Assembly: GCA_037893245.1 (NCBI GenBank)
Contig: JBAIAA010000260.1
Location: 1 to 64,000 of the forward strand
Origin: Crossaster papposus
Taxonomy: Eukaryota; Echinodermata; Asteroidea; Velatida; Solasteridae
Reading direction: 5' to 3'
DNA: 64,000 nucleotides
Part shown: piece after piece, positions 33,824-44,576 of the stretch
Position numbering within the stretch: position 1 is the stretch's first letter
Layout: each line of letters opens with the position of its first letter
Translations under genes and position numbers: made by a program
Notes under the pieces: generated by a model
The model's input: the letters and a program-made list of their open reading frames with translations, nothing else
Databases searched by the model: none
Told to the model about the DNA's origin: nothing

Positions 33824-35040
33824 CAGGATAAAAAGATCAGCGTAAGCTGTTTTACATCGATGTCCTGTACAAATATTGTAAAAAGTAGAACAATTTTAAA
33901 AAGCAATACAAAAAGCAAAAGTTAAAATCATTTAAAGTAGAGTTTCTTATATAAACATTTAAAATTATAAAACGATGACGACATCTGAAAAGATGAAGGA
34001 ATGTTATCATCAACTTCAACTCCCAAATACTGAACACTATTTACCTGTTCAAGCTGGGTGCTTTCAAAAACAATATTCAATTCGTGAGTATCGTTAGTAT
34101 GACGAGATTGAAAAAGCACGATTTTAGTCTTATTTTGATTAATGCGAAGCCTATTATTATTATACCAAGAATTCTGGTCTTCTTATACTCGGCTAATAAG
34201 TCAAGGCAATGATTTTGAATTGGATGAGCTTTAACAAAAATACCTCTTATACATCAATATAATAATACAAGAGGTCATCCAGGGACATAATCTTTCTTTG
34301 ACCCTAACTTATTTAATGGGGGCATGTTTGTTACTAATTTCTAAAAAAGCATTTCGCCAATTAACCCATCGATCTTCATCCTCTAACAGAATATCTTCAC
34401 AATGTTTAAAAACAGCACAAGTTTCGATATCCTTTAAAAATAACTCCACATTAAACACCTTTTAATCCCTAAATTTAATTGTTTTATGCTTAGTAATGTT
34501 AACATTAGTCTTTGTACTTTGTAATTTGTACACCATATAATGGTCACTAAGAGCTACTTCGGCCACATCGCAAAGTTTATGTTTCTCAGGAACCGAACAT
34601 TGCATTTAGAAGAGTTAGGTTTAGTAACCATTTGATTAAAAACATACAATCTTTCAATCTGATGAATGGGGCACGTTACTACTGAGTGATTCATCAATGT
34701 TATAATCGATATTCAACTCACCAAACAAAGCAACCTCTTTATCTTCCAATGATACTTTGTCAAGCGTATCAAGAATATCATTAAAGTAATCACAATTAGC
34801 ATTAGGTGGTCTATATATACAACATAAAAGTAAGTCACTAGTCTTATTAATTCTTAATTCAACCCAAACCGCCTCAAATTGAGTACCGTTTGTGAAATCG
34901 TCCATATCGTTAACAGAGAGAGTATCTCTGCCATAATCACTCACTCCACCACCACGTCGAGCATCAGGTCTATCTTGTCTCTTCATAATGTAACCATCAA
35001 TATGAACTTCATTGTTACTAACCTTATCAGATAACAAGAG
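33803..35040 (-). pseudogene. CR1-like LINE with internal deletion
   Basis: On the minus strand, 35037-34654 encodes endonuclease blocks (RRGGGVSDYGRD, FEAVWVELRI, LCCIYRPPNA, ALFGELNIDYN). The frame then passes through SDHYMVYKLQS and the linker region, and after a deletion of the reverse-transcriptase core it resumes at about 34150 with RLRINQNKTKIVLFQS and VNSVQYLGVEVDDNIPS. The 3' end is a short (TAAA)n-like tail at about 33803-33825. Loss of the catalytic core and many stops make it inactive. Confidence 0.85.
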
Positions 35041-36176
35041 TTAGGAATGTGTCCATAAACAAGGGGGCCATTTGTTTCTTTGTCCCGATTACGTCTGACA
35101 TAAAGTATTCTTTTTTATTTAGGACACATTTGTTGATGCCTTCTAAGTTCTATCTCCAATAGCGATACATGAAGCAATTTACATTAAAAACAAATACAAA
35201 AGTTAGAAGTCAATTTCACTGACACTTGCATGGAAAATGTGTGGATTTAAACAGGTCAGTCATAACTGGGACCCAACAACTTTTGAACTACTTATGTATG
35301 GATTAACAATCACACACAGAGCCGTGCGGGATTTTTTTGCAGGTCGAATTAAGGCCGTTCAGACGTATGTTTTTTATGACCAATTGTTGTATACACTGTA
35401 TTTAGTGAGTAAACACTTTTTTATAAACAGTTCTTGCTATAATGTTTGTAAACATGTTTTAAGATCCATAGTCCATTAGCCATTCGTCAGCTTAAAAATA
35501 TCTTTTCTTTAAAATGTTTTATTGTACATGCATGAATATTAATATCAATGTTTGACGTCATTGCTTTTTTCATGAATAAACATAGACTAGCTGAATAATC
35601 ATGATCATTGACAATGTGTGCTGCAAATACAAACACCGCCGGTGTGATATAAATATCAGACTCCTGTGAAAATCGGACCCCTTTTCCCCTATCGTTGGTT
35701 AAACCCTCTCACGCGACCGGTCAATATTCACTCAGACATGCGCAATACTACTACTAATAAGTCTGAAATTCATAGTCTGACATTCACTCGACACCGGCCG
35801 TACAGTGTAATTAATTTGTTCGCCATGTGGACGCCATCAGTTGGTGATAACAAAACTCAGATTTTTCGATATTTTCGAATTCCCAGTCCCGTAGTCCACG
35901 TCCGAGCAAATGTCTCAAAGAGCTGTAGATCCGATTAGATGGTACTTGGGGTGATTACTGTTTGACAAATTATAGATCTAGATCAATGTAAAATAAATAA
36001 AAAATGGACACCAACAAAGCATAATTCCAACTAGCCCTAGTCTCCGGCTCAGTACTAGAGTAGACTCTATGCTGTAGGCCATACCGCCTTGACTGTTAAA
36101 CGTTACCAACTGTGGACATTTCTTCGTGTTCATGTAGTTAAGAAAAACAACAACAAAAACCACTAATTTTACTTAC
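35041..36176. other. Non-coding stretch, no gene seen
   Basis: AT-rich sequence without recognisable exons; short open frames on both strands have no motifs. Confidence 0.4.
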
Positions 36177-36403
36177 ATTTCGTCACCAACACCACGAAGT
36201 AGCACTCGTGTACACACAGCGAATAGTTTTGATTTGAAGATACACGCGTTTGAATGTTTGCAAGGTTTTTATCCCGCAAATAAAATGTGAATTGAAAACC
36301 TGTTTGGGATTTATATAAAGTACTACATTAAAACGTCGTGAATGTGTTACTTATGTTTCCATGGGTTAATTAATAACGAATTAATTAAAGATTTAAGAAG
36401 AGG

Positions 36404-36672
36404 GTTACTTCGTGAAAACGAAATCTGCAGGAAATCCGTACAGTGCGCATACACAAAGATATCAGTGCTACTTCGTGAAAACGAAAACTGCAGGAAAACC
36501 GTACAGTGCGCGCACATACAACTCAGTGCTACTTCGTGAAAACGAAATCTGCAGGAAATCCGTACAGTGCGCATACACAAAGATATCAGTGCTACTTCGT
36601 GAAAACGAAAACTGCAGGAAAACCGTACAGTGCGCGCACATACAACTCAGTGCTACTTCGTGAAAACGAAAT
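36404..36672. repeat. Alternating two-unit tandem array
   Basis: Units of about 60-63 bases begin CTACTTCGTGAAAACGAAA. They alternate between a form with ATCTGCAGGAAATCC...CATACACAAAGATATCAG and a form with ACTGCAGGAAAACC...CGCACATACAACTCAG. The pair is repeated with no visible change, which implies a recent dimer duplication of about 123 bases. Confidence 0.9.
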
Positions 36673-36828
36673 CTTTGAATGCAACGTCGTTTTCAATAAT
36701 GACCGTGAAGCGCGTACAATTCTTGTACACTGTAAAATATCCGTGTACGTGTACATATGCGTGTACCCCTGGGGACGAGAGTAGAGAGTTACTTCGTGGA
36801 ACTACACAGACATGCAAAGTGCTCAGAA

Positions 36829-36876
36829 TCGTTTTCACGAAGTAACACTCTATAGAGTGTTACTTCGTGAAAACGA
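36829..36876. repeat. Perfect 48-base palindrome
   Basis: TCGTTTTCACGAAGTAACAC, then TCTA at the centre, is followed by its exact reverse complement. It is made from two head-to-head copies of the array motif, with no spacer, and should extrude as a cruciform or hairpin. Confidence 0.95.
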
Positions 36877-37079
36877 ACAATCCACCAAACCGCGTTATTT
36901 TACTTACACTCATTAACATAATTACCATAATAATTAACTTTTTTAATTGTAGTATTTAAAATATAATAGTTTTTGTCTTACTTATATATTTAATGCATTA
37001 AAAAATTTTTTTTTTTTTTTTTTTTTTATTGCATGGAAGTATGGTTGAGTGCTACTTCGTGGTGTCGGTGACGATTTTT

Positions 37080-37345
37080 TCAATCTGAATTTTAGACAGT
37101 GATCTATATTTTACCTTATTGTGTATTTTATTGTAAAAATTGTTTAACTGACCTGTGCGAATTTTTAAAATCATGAACGCCGAAAACAAATAGCAAGAAA
37201 AAACGGCGTTCGTTTTAAACTGCCGTTTTGCAATCGTTAAAAACAAAATCAAATTTTCAGAACAATGACATGATACATAGCGCAATCATTTGATGGATGC
37301 CTGGAATCAGGCATTACGATAATAAATAAGATATTACTTAATAAT
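37080..37345. repeat. Dispersed repeat, related to 62110-62370 and 60119-60463
   Basis: Shared words include TCATGAA(C/T)GC, GCGCAATCATTT, TGGATGCCT and AATAAATAAGATATT. The copy in FIG4 intron 1 carries the same words in reverse orientation between inverted ends, so this is probably an internal part of that MITE family. Confidence 0.6.
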
Positions 37346-37695
37346 TTCGTAGTAAACTTATGTCTAAATATGGTGTATACGACCTTTAATGTTCGTTTTA
37401 CTCATTTTTGATTAAAAAAAAGACGCGCGTGTATTGACGTTAGAAATGATTTTCTTTATAACATAATAAAATAATGCTTAAATACATGTAGATATTTTTC
37501 TTTATAAGAAACACAAAACCAATTAGCACCTGTTTTAGTATCGGTACAAAACAGCTGTCGGGAAAGAACAATTTTAAACATTTGTATTGGTTTAAAAAGT
37601 TACTACCTAAAACCTGAATGGACAATAATGTACAACCTCAAGCTAGTCTGGCACTGGAGGGCGCTATTAAAGTTTTACGCGGTCAGTCATGGTTT
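37346..37695. other. Non-coding stretch, no gene seen
   Basis: AT-rich sequence ending in a short GGAGGGCGCTATTAAAG motif; no exon was recognised. Confidence 0.4.
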
Positions 37696-37699
37696 GCGC

Positions 37700-39328
37700 G
37701 CCGGTAAGGTGTGGACGGTAATTCTGTCCCCCGGTAAAATTGTCCGGGGGGACAGAATTACCTAGGTAAAAGTGTCCCCCTAGAGCCGTTAATTCCGTCC
37801 CCCTCCAGTTTATTCTGTCCCCTCTCTAGGTAATTTTGTCCCCCAATGTTCCACACATAAGTGGTTATTTTGATGTTATTTCAATGAAAAGCCCACATAA
37901 TGAAAACTTACGGTCATCTGCTCAACCAAAACAATGCACGCGCACTGTACTTCAACACGGGAAATGACCCCAAAATGCAGCATTTTTTTACAAAACCGAA
38001 CGTATCTTTAAAACTAAATGAGCTGTAAATTTCTGGTGAACGGTTTCTACAAATAGACACATTAAGCTTTTTTAAAATCTAACTCCCGATATCATGCTAC
38101 CTTCAGGGGTCCCGCCAAATGTTAGGGAAGTGTGTGTTTCAAGCCACGTTTTCAATGGGACGCGATGACATTTTGCCCTTTTGGGTACACTTTTTTACGT
38201 TCAGCAGGTCGTATATCAATAACCGCTTGTCGTACAGACTCCTGGTGAACGGATTTGTGTAGCCGATTTCAATAGCTTTCCAGTGATATAAGACATACAT
38301 TGATTGGTTGTTTAGTTCGGCCGCCCATTCATGATAAAAAATAGTGTCCAATCACGCATTTTCTACTTCGGTACCCGGCTTGGTGACCTTTTGAATCACG
38401 CTAGGACTACTGCATTCTCCCCATAGGTTTATGAAAACATACACACGTATGTACGTGCACACGTGCTGTTGATTTTACGATCGTATATGTCAATGTTCAT
38501 TTCTATCGCTTGCTTGTTTTACATTACAAATTAGCATGTATTTCTTTCTGTTTACTGTAGTGAATTAAACATGTTATAGCCTAATGCCTAACAAGAAGTC
38601 CAAGGGTAATTGTTCGACTGTACAAATGTACATGATGTACTACTTGTCGTTTAAACTCCCCTATAAATCGTAATGGAATAACCCACGTGGGGAGATTTCC
38701 ATGGTGTGTGCGCGCTGCGGGTGTTATTATAATTAGGAAGGTCAACTCTCCCTGCTGCTGCACACACACAAACCAGTTTGAGCTTTTGCTTGAAATCGGG
38801 TTAAAGTTTTCATTATGCGTGGTATTTATTATTTGGACTTCTGTTCCCTTCATCGATGTATCAAAATAAAAATAAAAATATAAATAACTGTATTAATTAA
38901 ATCAACCGATCTACGTTTCTGCGCGAAAGGGAAATTAGCGGTAATCAGTATTTTCAGACTTCTTGCACGCGTACAAATTCTGTATACCCAGCACGAATGT
39001 GGCAGCACATTTGACCACCTGTAATTTGTAGTACGCTACACATCCTACAGTTTGCCACAAATGATGCACCATGCAAAGAAGGGGTGAACCTGTACTACAC
39101 TGGTTGTTGCGCGCGTCTATAGTGGGTGCTAGACTTGTGACGTTGCACGGGACAATTTTACCAGGGGGACACGTTTAACGTTGGGCAGGGAGAGAGAATT
39201 ACCTGGAGGGGGACAGAAATACTTAGGTAAATGTGTCCCCCCGGACAGATTTACCGGGTCACGGCCTGGTAAGTCTGTCCGGGGGGACACATTTACCAGG
39301 GGGGACAGAATTACCTTTCACACCGGCA
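37700..39328. mobile_element. Foldback element with iterated GGTAATTCTGTCCCC ends
   Basis: The left 150 bases repeat GGTAATTCTGTCCCCC and close variants (GGTAAAATTGTCCGGGGG, GGTAAAAGTGTCCCCC). The right 180 bases (39140-39325) hold the same words in reverse complement, ending GGACAGAATTACCTTTCACA. In each arm some copies are themselves face-to-face. The middle (about 37860-39130) is AT-rich with no transposase. The exact borders and target duplication are not certain. Confidence 0.7.
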
Positions 39329-39598
39329 GTGCCGCGCCCGCCGGCGATCTCGATCGACGCGTCTTCAATCGTTGCTTTGTTTATCGTCGATAAGAGTTGT
39401 AGTAGTGTTACGACACTGAACACTTCTGTTAAAAAAGGCAAGGTAAGATCAGTTTTATGCATGACCGGCTACACATTATATGACTGTGAGTACTATGATC
39501 TTCACTGAATGCAATATTTATTTTGTCTCAGTTTTAATTTTGTAAAACAGATTTTGTTTCTCAGAAAGGGTAGCTAGATATATCTTACTCTGCCCAAC
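39329..39598. other. Non-coding stretch, no gene seen
   Basis: No recognisable exon or repeat was found. Confidence 0.3.
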
Positions 39599-40313
39599 TT
39601 TGAACAAATTGGAGGGTAGAATCCACTGAAGGTGCTACGTTAATCTCATCCAGTTTCCATGTGTAGTTTTACTGCCAAAAGTCGAGGAACTCCAGCACCA
39701 CATTGAAAATAATAATATGTGCAGCAACACATCAGCTTGCAAATTGACCTATAATTTCCAAATCTATTTTCATGCCACCCTGGGACCTTTATAACTACTA
39801 GATGAGGAATAGATTATTACGATTTGTAACTATTTTAAACTTTCTATGCATAGTTTTCCTGTGATTTATCGTCAAATCACGGGATCTAAATTAGTATTTG
39901 GGCAAGACGTTACTTAATCCACAGCCACGAGAGGGCGCTATCGCGACAAACCATTATCACTCGCGAAACGTTGTTTCCGACTGGTTCATGTTCGTGACGT
40001 GGGTGATATTGGTTTGTCGCAATAGCGCCCTCTCGTGGTTGTGGTAAGCAACGTCTTGCCCAAATGCTAGACCTCAATTAGTGCGTTGTCACGATTATCG
40101 CATAATATCAACGGCACGTAGCCAGCTACTTACGGGTATACATTACGCGTTGCTGGACGCGGTATGTTTGTAAAAATGCCTCTCAGTTCTAAACCGATTA
40201 TGATGCCACCCTAAACTTTTGACAAATTAGAGGATATAATCCACTGAAGATGCTACGTCAATCTCATCCAGTTTCCATGTGTATAGTTTTACCGCCAAAA
40301 CTCGAGGAACTCC
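39599..40313. repeat. Duplicated block around a palindrome
   Basis: The segment at about 39600-39695 (AATCCACTGAAGGTGCTACG and onward to GAACTCCAG) recurs at 40213-40314 with a few changes. Between the two copies lies the inverted repeat at 39899-40063. Confidence 0.75.
39899..40063. mobile_element. Short hairpin MITE
   Basis: Arms of about 60 bases face each other: TTGGGCAAGACGTTACTTAA then ACGAGAGGGCGCTATCGCGA, and on the right TCGCAATAGCGCCCTCTCGT then AACGTCTTGCCCAAA. The loop is about 45 bases. It is non-coding. Confidence 0.8.
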
Positions 40314-40690
40314 AGTATTTTCCTTTTGGATTTGATTAGAGCCAACATTCGTTTTTCTATATCTGGTGAGAAAAGTTTGGGGGATTGTATCCTCTTTAGG
40401 CATTACTGCATCAAAAATGGTGATTTTGTAATAATACACACACAAAGAAATATTTTGTTATGAATCTTGCGCCTTTTCTAAATCATAAGAGTGAGCTGTA
40501 GGCCGGTGAATTACTCCTACTGAATAAGCAGCATTTTTGACGCCGAAAATCGAGTAACCTCTTTCACAACATTTCTTACATACCATTTTCCGATAACATT
40601 TTATTAGTGGCATATAAAAAGAGGAAACAATACCTGTTGTGAACTACAACATTATTTCTACAGAACCCAACAGCTTTATTGCCTGAAAGT
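40314..40690. repeat. Dispersed repeat, copy 2
   Basis: Diverged copy of 1480-1935, sharing TTTTGGATTTGATTAGAGCC, TATCCTCTTTAGGCA, TAACATTTTATTAGTGGCAT and ACAGAACCCAACAGC. Confidence 0.65.
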
Positions 40691-40703
40691 GTAACCAAAG
40701 TGT

Positions 40704-40776
40704 TGCGTTATAGGCGGGCTCGAACCTGCGACCGCCAAAATAACGGACCGGCGCTCTACTAACTGAGCTATCTTGC
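40704..40776 (-). repeat. tRNA-like sequence, probable tRNA pseudogene or SINE head
   Basis: On the minus strand it reads GGCAAGATAGCTCAGTTAGT AGAGCGCC... and ends with GGTTCGAGCCCGCC. The D-arm/A-box and T-loop/B-box are near perfect and correctly spaced, and a GTT triplet falls where the anticodon would be. The acceptor ends (GGCAAGA and TATAACG) do not pair, and the anticodon and T stems contain mismatches, so a working tRNA is unlikely. Confidence 0.6.
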
Positions 40777-40982
40777 CTTTAACTTCTTTGCCAACGACCA
40801 CTGCATTCGACAGTGCGACCGCTAAAACGACACGATTTATATTTCCATTAGCTCCCTCGATCACGCAATAGTCTTTGCAAATTGTTGAAATGGGGCGTGA
40901 CCTTTCAATACAAATCCGACCATTCGAATATACATTACACAATAACGGAAAAAAGGAAGGGTTCTCTTGAAACTTGTACAAT

Positions 40983-41694
40983 TACCCCCCCCCCCCCCCC
41001 CCCCCCCAATTCCTACTGACTGCAATCTCGCCAAAAAGTGTGGCCATAACTTAAATTAAGAATTACGCTCTGGGCATTATAGTTACGCAACCACATTGCT
41101 GGCGTACCAGCAAATCATAAACTATGCAGATTTATCTATGCAGACCAGCCACAAACATCTGTTACGTCATTTATTGACCCTAGGATTATCAACTTATTGA
41201 CCCTAGGACTCTGGGTTTTATTGACCCTAGGACGCTCAACTTATTGACACTAACCCTAACCCTGTTTGACCCCAGAACTCTTTTGACCATAGGTCTCTTT
41301 TTTGACCCCAAGACTCTGGGCTTTTTTACCCTAGTACACGTCGTTGTTGTAGGTTAGGTTGGCACTTCCAGCGTACTACGTGCCCTTTGTGCCCTCCGTC
41401 TCATATTTTGCTTCTTGGTTAAATATGGTACAACTGTTCAATTGATAATAAAAACATAAAATTATAGGGCCATCGCAGATCTGACCTTTGAACAAAGTAT
41501 ACGTGTAACAAGCAATGGCAGCCATTTAGAATATTCTGATGGTTGCTTGTTATTCTATCTATATACAATTTGAGATGACCCTACAGCTAAATATCTTTCT
41601 CACGACATACTCCGACTGTGCGCCAAATTACCTTTGGCGCTGTTATCGTTTAATGGTAGTATACACCATTTCCGAACCTCTAAAAACGAAAATA
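40983..41694. other. C run, degenerate short tandem repeat and non-coding sequence
   Basis: A pure C run lies at about 40984-41007. From about 41166 to 41335 the word TTATTGACCCTAGGA(C) followed by CTCTGGG or CTCAACT recurs five to seven times with drift, at a spacing of about 25 bases. No gene was seen. Confidence 0.6.
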
Positions 41695-42168
41695 CTAATT
41701 TTTTAAGAACCAATAGAAAAAAAGCACTGAGAAGTTATCGATTCTTAATCACTTCAAGAGGAGACTAACTGGCGTAAATGAATACAAAGATCGGTTTGCG
41801 TCTGGCGATGGCGTGATCAACCGTTAACCCAGCTAAGTGCGCTGATGGGGCGGGGGGGGGGTTCGTTTAGCTTACACGTGTATCGAAATAATGTTGCTCA
41901 ATTAGCCATCACGTGATCCCCGGTTTCAGCCCGGTTAAAGTCCTGCCCCCAAACAACCAATTTTGTGGCTTCCCTCTGATTTAACTGCGTGAAATGTCGG
42001 TGAAGCTAATCGAATGCACCTCATATCAGTGAGGGAGAAAAGTGGGCGATCTGTTTACAGAGGAACCACTTCGGCAATTGTAGGTTTGGTGTATGCGCGG
42101 TGTAAGGATAGCGCTTGCCCTTTTCGATGCTTGTTGAGTGAACTACCTCTCTCCCGTTCCCGCCAAAA

Positions 42169-42226
42169 ATGAAGTGTGTCCTGGCATTTTTAGGAATGTT
42201 GCTCATTGCTGCAGCCAGTTATGGAG
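42169..42226 (+). pseudogene. Duplicate signal-peptide exon without splice donor
   Basis: ATG at 42169 opens MKCVLAFLGMLLIAAASYG, differing from the exon at 14884 at two residues (Ala4 to Val, Leu9 to Gly). The functional copy continues GGAG|GTAAGATAACA, but here the sequence is GGAGATAACCAG: the bases forming the GTAAG donor are missing, so the exon cannot be spliced in the same way. Reading on in frame gives a 76-codon ORF without motifs. No copies of exons 2-4 were seen downstream in this window. It is most simply a pseudogene fragment. Confidence 0.75.
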
Positions 42227-43212
42227 ATAACCAGTTAATAACCAGTTTGCGTCGTATGCCTTGTATTCACGTAGTTGTGCATATAAGAACGTTCTTACCT
42301 TTACTATTTTTTGTTTACCGTATTCTTAACTTGAAAATTACCAATCTCAAATACCAGTCGTTAACATTTGAATTGTGTTATATGAAACACTACCACTGAC
42401 TGGTTAGGTATACCACTAGCAAATACCATTGTTGACCACTCATCATAGCTTGTGAATGGTGACAACTTGAATTTGCCATGACATCTACTATGAAAAGATC
42501 TGACTATATATACATTGCTATACCGTTGAATTTTAAGTTCTGCAAGAAAAATGATACCAAGATATCTCAATTTTGTCAAAAAGTTTTACATTCAGATATA
42601 TCTATATTTTTTAATATATCAATTTTGCTTTCTTGTCCACCCGAAGATGTCTGGGGTAGATTTGGTCCATTAAAAATAAAAGGTTTTCACAAAAACTGAG
42701 ACGCTGGAGCGAATTTCGGTTACAGGCGTTCTCCAGGCGCGGTTTTAGAGCCAATATTAAACCTATATTAATATAGGGTTTTCCGGTCAATTTTGGCAAA
42801 TGAGCAGTTCGAATTAAAACTATTTTGCCGCGCCATTTTTTTCCGTGTTTCAAATTCAGAATTCGGGCATTCAACTTAGTTTAGAGGCATTCAATATCCT
42901 TCAGCAATGTGTTCAATTTAGCACATCGTCGTTCTTTTTCGAGACGCAAATCATCATTCAATTGAGCACATTTAGTTCGACTGTTGCTGATTTTATTTTT
43001 TATTTTTTATTTCGTAACTAGGCAATCAATTTCGCTAAATGAGAATTCAAATAAGTGTTAACAAAAGGAAAACAAACAAATAAACTAAATATATTGTGCT
43101 AGACAACTGTTTCGTATCTTCACTTCAAGTCGGCAAACCTTTTGTTTTTCTTTATTCATTTATGTTCTCGGTAGATGCTATATTAAGCGTTGTGTGCATG
43201 CGTGTGAGTTAG

Positions 43213-43502
43213 TCTTGCATACGCACTGTGGACCTCCGAACAATATAGGTCCACACGATGCGGGAAGAGGTTACGGTTTGTGGACTTGCACACGTCCACA
43301 ATCCGTTTTTCAGTTTCCGAAAAAGAGCGCTAGAGGAAAAACGGGTTAGGGTTATATATAGAAAAGATAGAAGGGACAGCTGAGAGGCCCATAATCCAAA
43401 TTTGAGGGTAAATTTGTTTTGGGGAAGCGAGAAAAATGAGTATTTAGTCAAAGTTTGTTAACTACACGAAGACAAAGGAATGTCCACAGTGCGTATGTAA
43501 GG
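43213..43502. mobile_element. Short MITE inside the duplicated segment
   Basis: Ends CTTGCATACGCACTGTGGAC and GTCCACAGTGCGTATGTAAG form an inverted repeat around about 250 non-coding bases. An inner inverted pair, GTCCACACG and GTGTGGACC-like words, is also present. It is missing from copy 1 of the duplication. Confidence 0.7.
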
Positions 43503-43508
43503 TAAAGC

Positions 43509-43698
43509 TGCGTTTGTTTTTGATTGAAATAGGGGACGTATGACAAAGGGAACAATGGGGTCCCCTATTCCGCAAAGGTCCCCGATTCAGACTCGTGTGC
43601 AAATCCTATGGCGATCATCCGAAAACGTTAGAGTACAAACAAAAGAGGGAAGACGGTCGGACAATGCCCCGTCCCCTATTGACGGCATTTACCCACTT
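43509..43698. repeat. 190-base repeat almost identical to 16667-16856
   Basis: Carries the same GTCCCCTATT words and the same sequence as the copy in intron 1. It is part of the extra DNA that distinguishes duplication copy 2 from copy 1. Confidence 0.8.
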
Positions 43699-44080
43699 GT
43701 GTGCGTGTGTATCCGTGGGGGTGGGAGGGGGGTTGGGGGTTATTGGTTACCCGACCAAGACCTAAACTTTGTGTATGTTTGTTTGTAAAACATTAACGTT
43801 TATTATTTGGGTATTTCTTTGTATTGTTTTCCCTGGTTTCTTATTGTTTATTGTTGCCTCGTCTCAAAACTGAATCAAATGGCAATTTTCTGCAGCATTC
43901 GATTTCGCGCGAAATGGAATGACGCGTTCGTTAAATTGGCTGCTCATTCGCCGAATTTGGCCGGGAAAACATATTCAATTTAAAATATCGTCGTTCTTTT
44001 TCGTGACGCACAATCGTCATTAAATTTAGCAAGTCAATTAAACCTTGTGTTTTTCTTTATTAATTTATGTGTCCATTATA

Positions 44081-44568
44081 TATTTTAAATGGCGCCTCGG
44101 TTTTTTAAGGGGGGGGGTCTTTATTGGTTACCTGACCAAGATCGGATTTTTGTTTTGTGTTTGTAAAACATAAACTTTTTTTATTGTTTGGGTGTTTCTT
44201 TATGTTTTTTCTCTTGGTTTTCTATTGTTTATTTTTGTTGATTTCTGTGCAAATAATTAAACCGTGTTTAGGCCTATGCCTTTAACATTCTAAAGGACAC
44301 AACATTTTAACGGGGCGTTTTTGCACAAATGAAAGAAATTTCTGCCCAATAATTAATTTGAATAACCGAACATACCCCAAAAGCTAATTTGAAGGCTGTT
44401 TTGTCTAATTCGTCGCATGTCTGGCGAAGTGACCAATGGGCGATTTTTGGCTGCCATGGCACTATATGATACACCCAAAAATTGTTCGCCTTTTGCGGAC
44501 GTGTAAGAAACTACATTATTTTGTGCAATGGCTCCGTGTGCAATTTATGGGAAACACACAGCTTGTAT
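44081..44568. other. Non-coding stretch, no gene seen
   Basis: Includes a G run and a diverged copy of the block at 43737-43865; otherwise unremarkable. Confidence 0.4.
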
Positions 44569-44576
44569 AATAATCG

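Larger units (their letters stand above)
36181..37073. mobile_element. Foldback transposon built from iterated terminal motif
   Basis: The left end, CGTCACCAACACCACGAAGT followed by AGCACTC, is mirrored at the right by GAGTGCTACTTCGTGGTGTC then GGTGACG. ATTT stands at both borders (36177-36180 and 37074-37077), a possible 4-base target duplication. The terminal word CTACTTCGTG is repeated inside at 36404, 36469, 36529, 36592, 36652 and 36789, and a perfect palindrome built from it lies at 36829-36876. There is no coding capacity; apparent frames are repeat translations. Confidence 0.75.
41695..44080. repeat. Segmental duplication, copy 2
   Basis: Paralogue of 14430-16015, including the upstream region, the signal-peptide exon and intron sequence. 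It is longer than copy 1 because of an insertion at about 43186-43720. A further diverged repeat of the GGTTACCTGACCAAGA block follows at 44108-44240. Confidence 0.8.

Noticed and set aside
35237-35479. 80-codon + strand frame as an exon
   Set aside because: No recognisable motif, no convincing splice sites and AT-rich composition like the surrounding non-coding DNA.
36404-36672. Possible CRISPR-like array (regularly spaced repeats)
   Set aside because: Spacers are not unique, both unit types repeat entirely, there are no cas genes, and the genome is clearly eukaryotic.
36412-36784. Frames with repeated peptide KTKSAGNPYSAHTQRYQCY-like units
   Set aside because: Translation of the alternating tandem array in the foldback element; overlapping frames are equally open.
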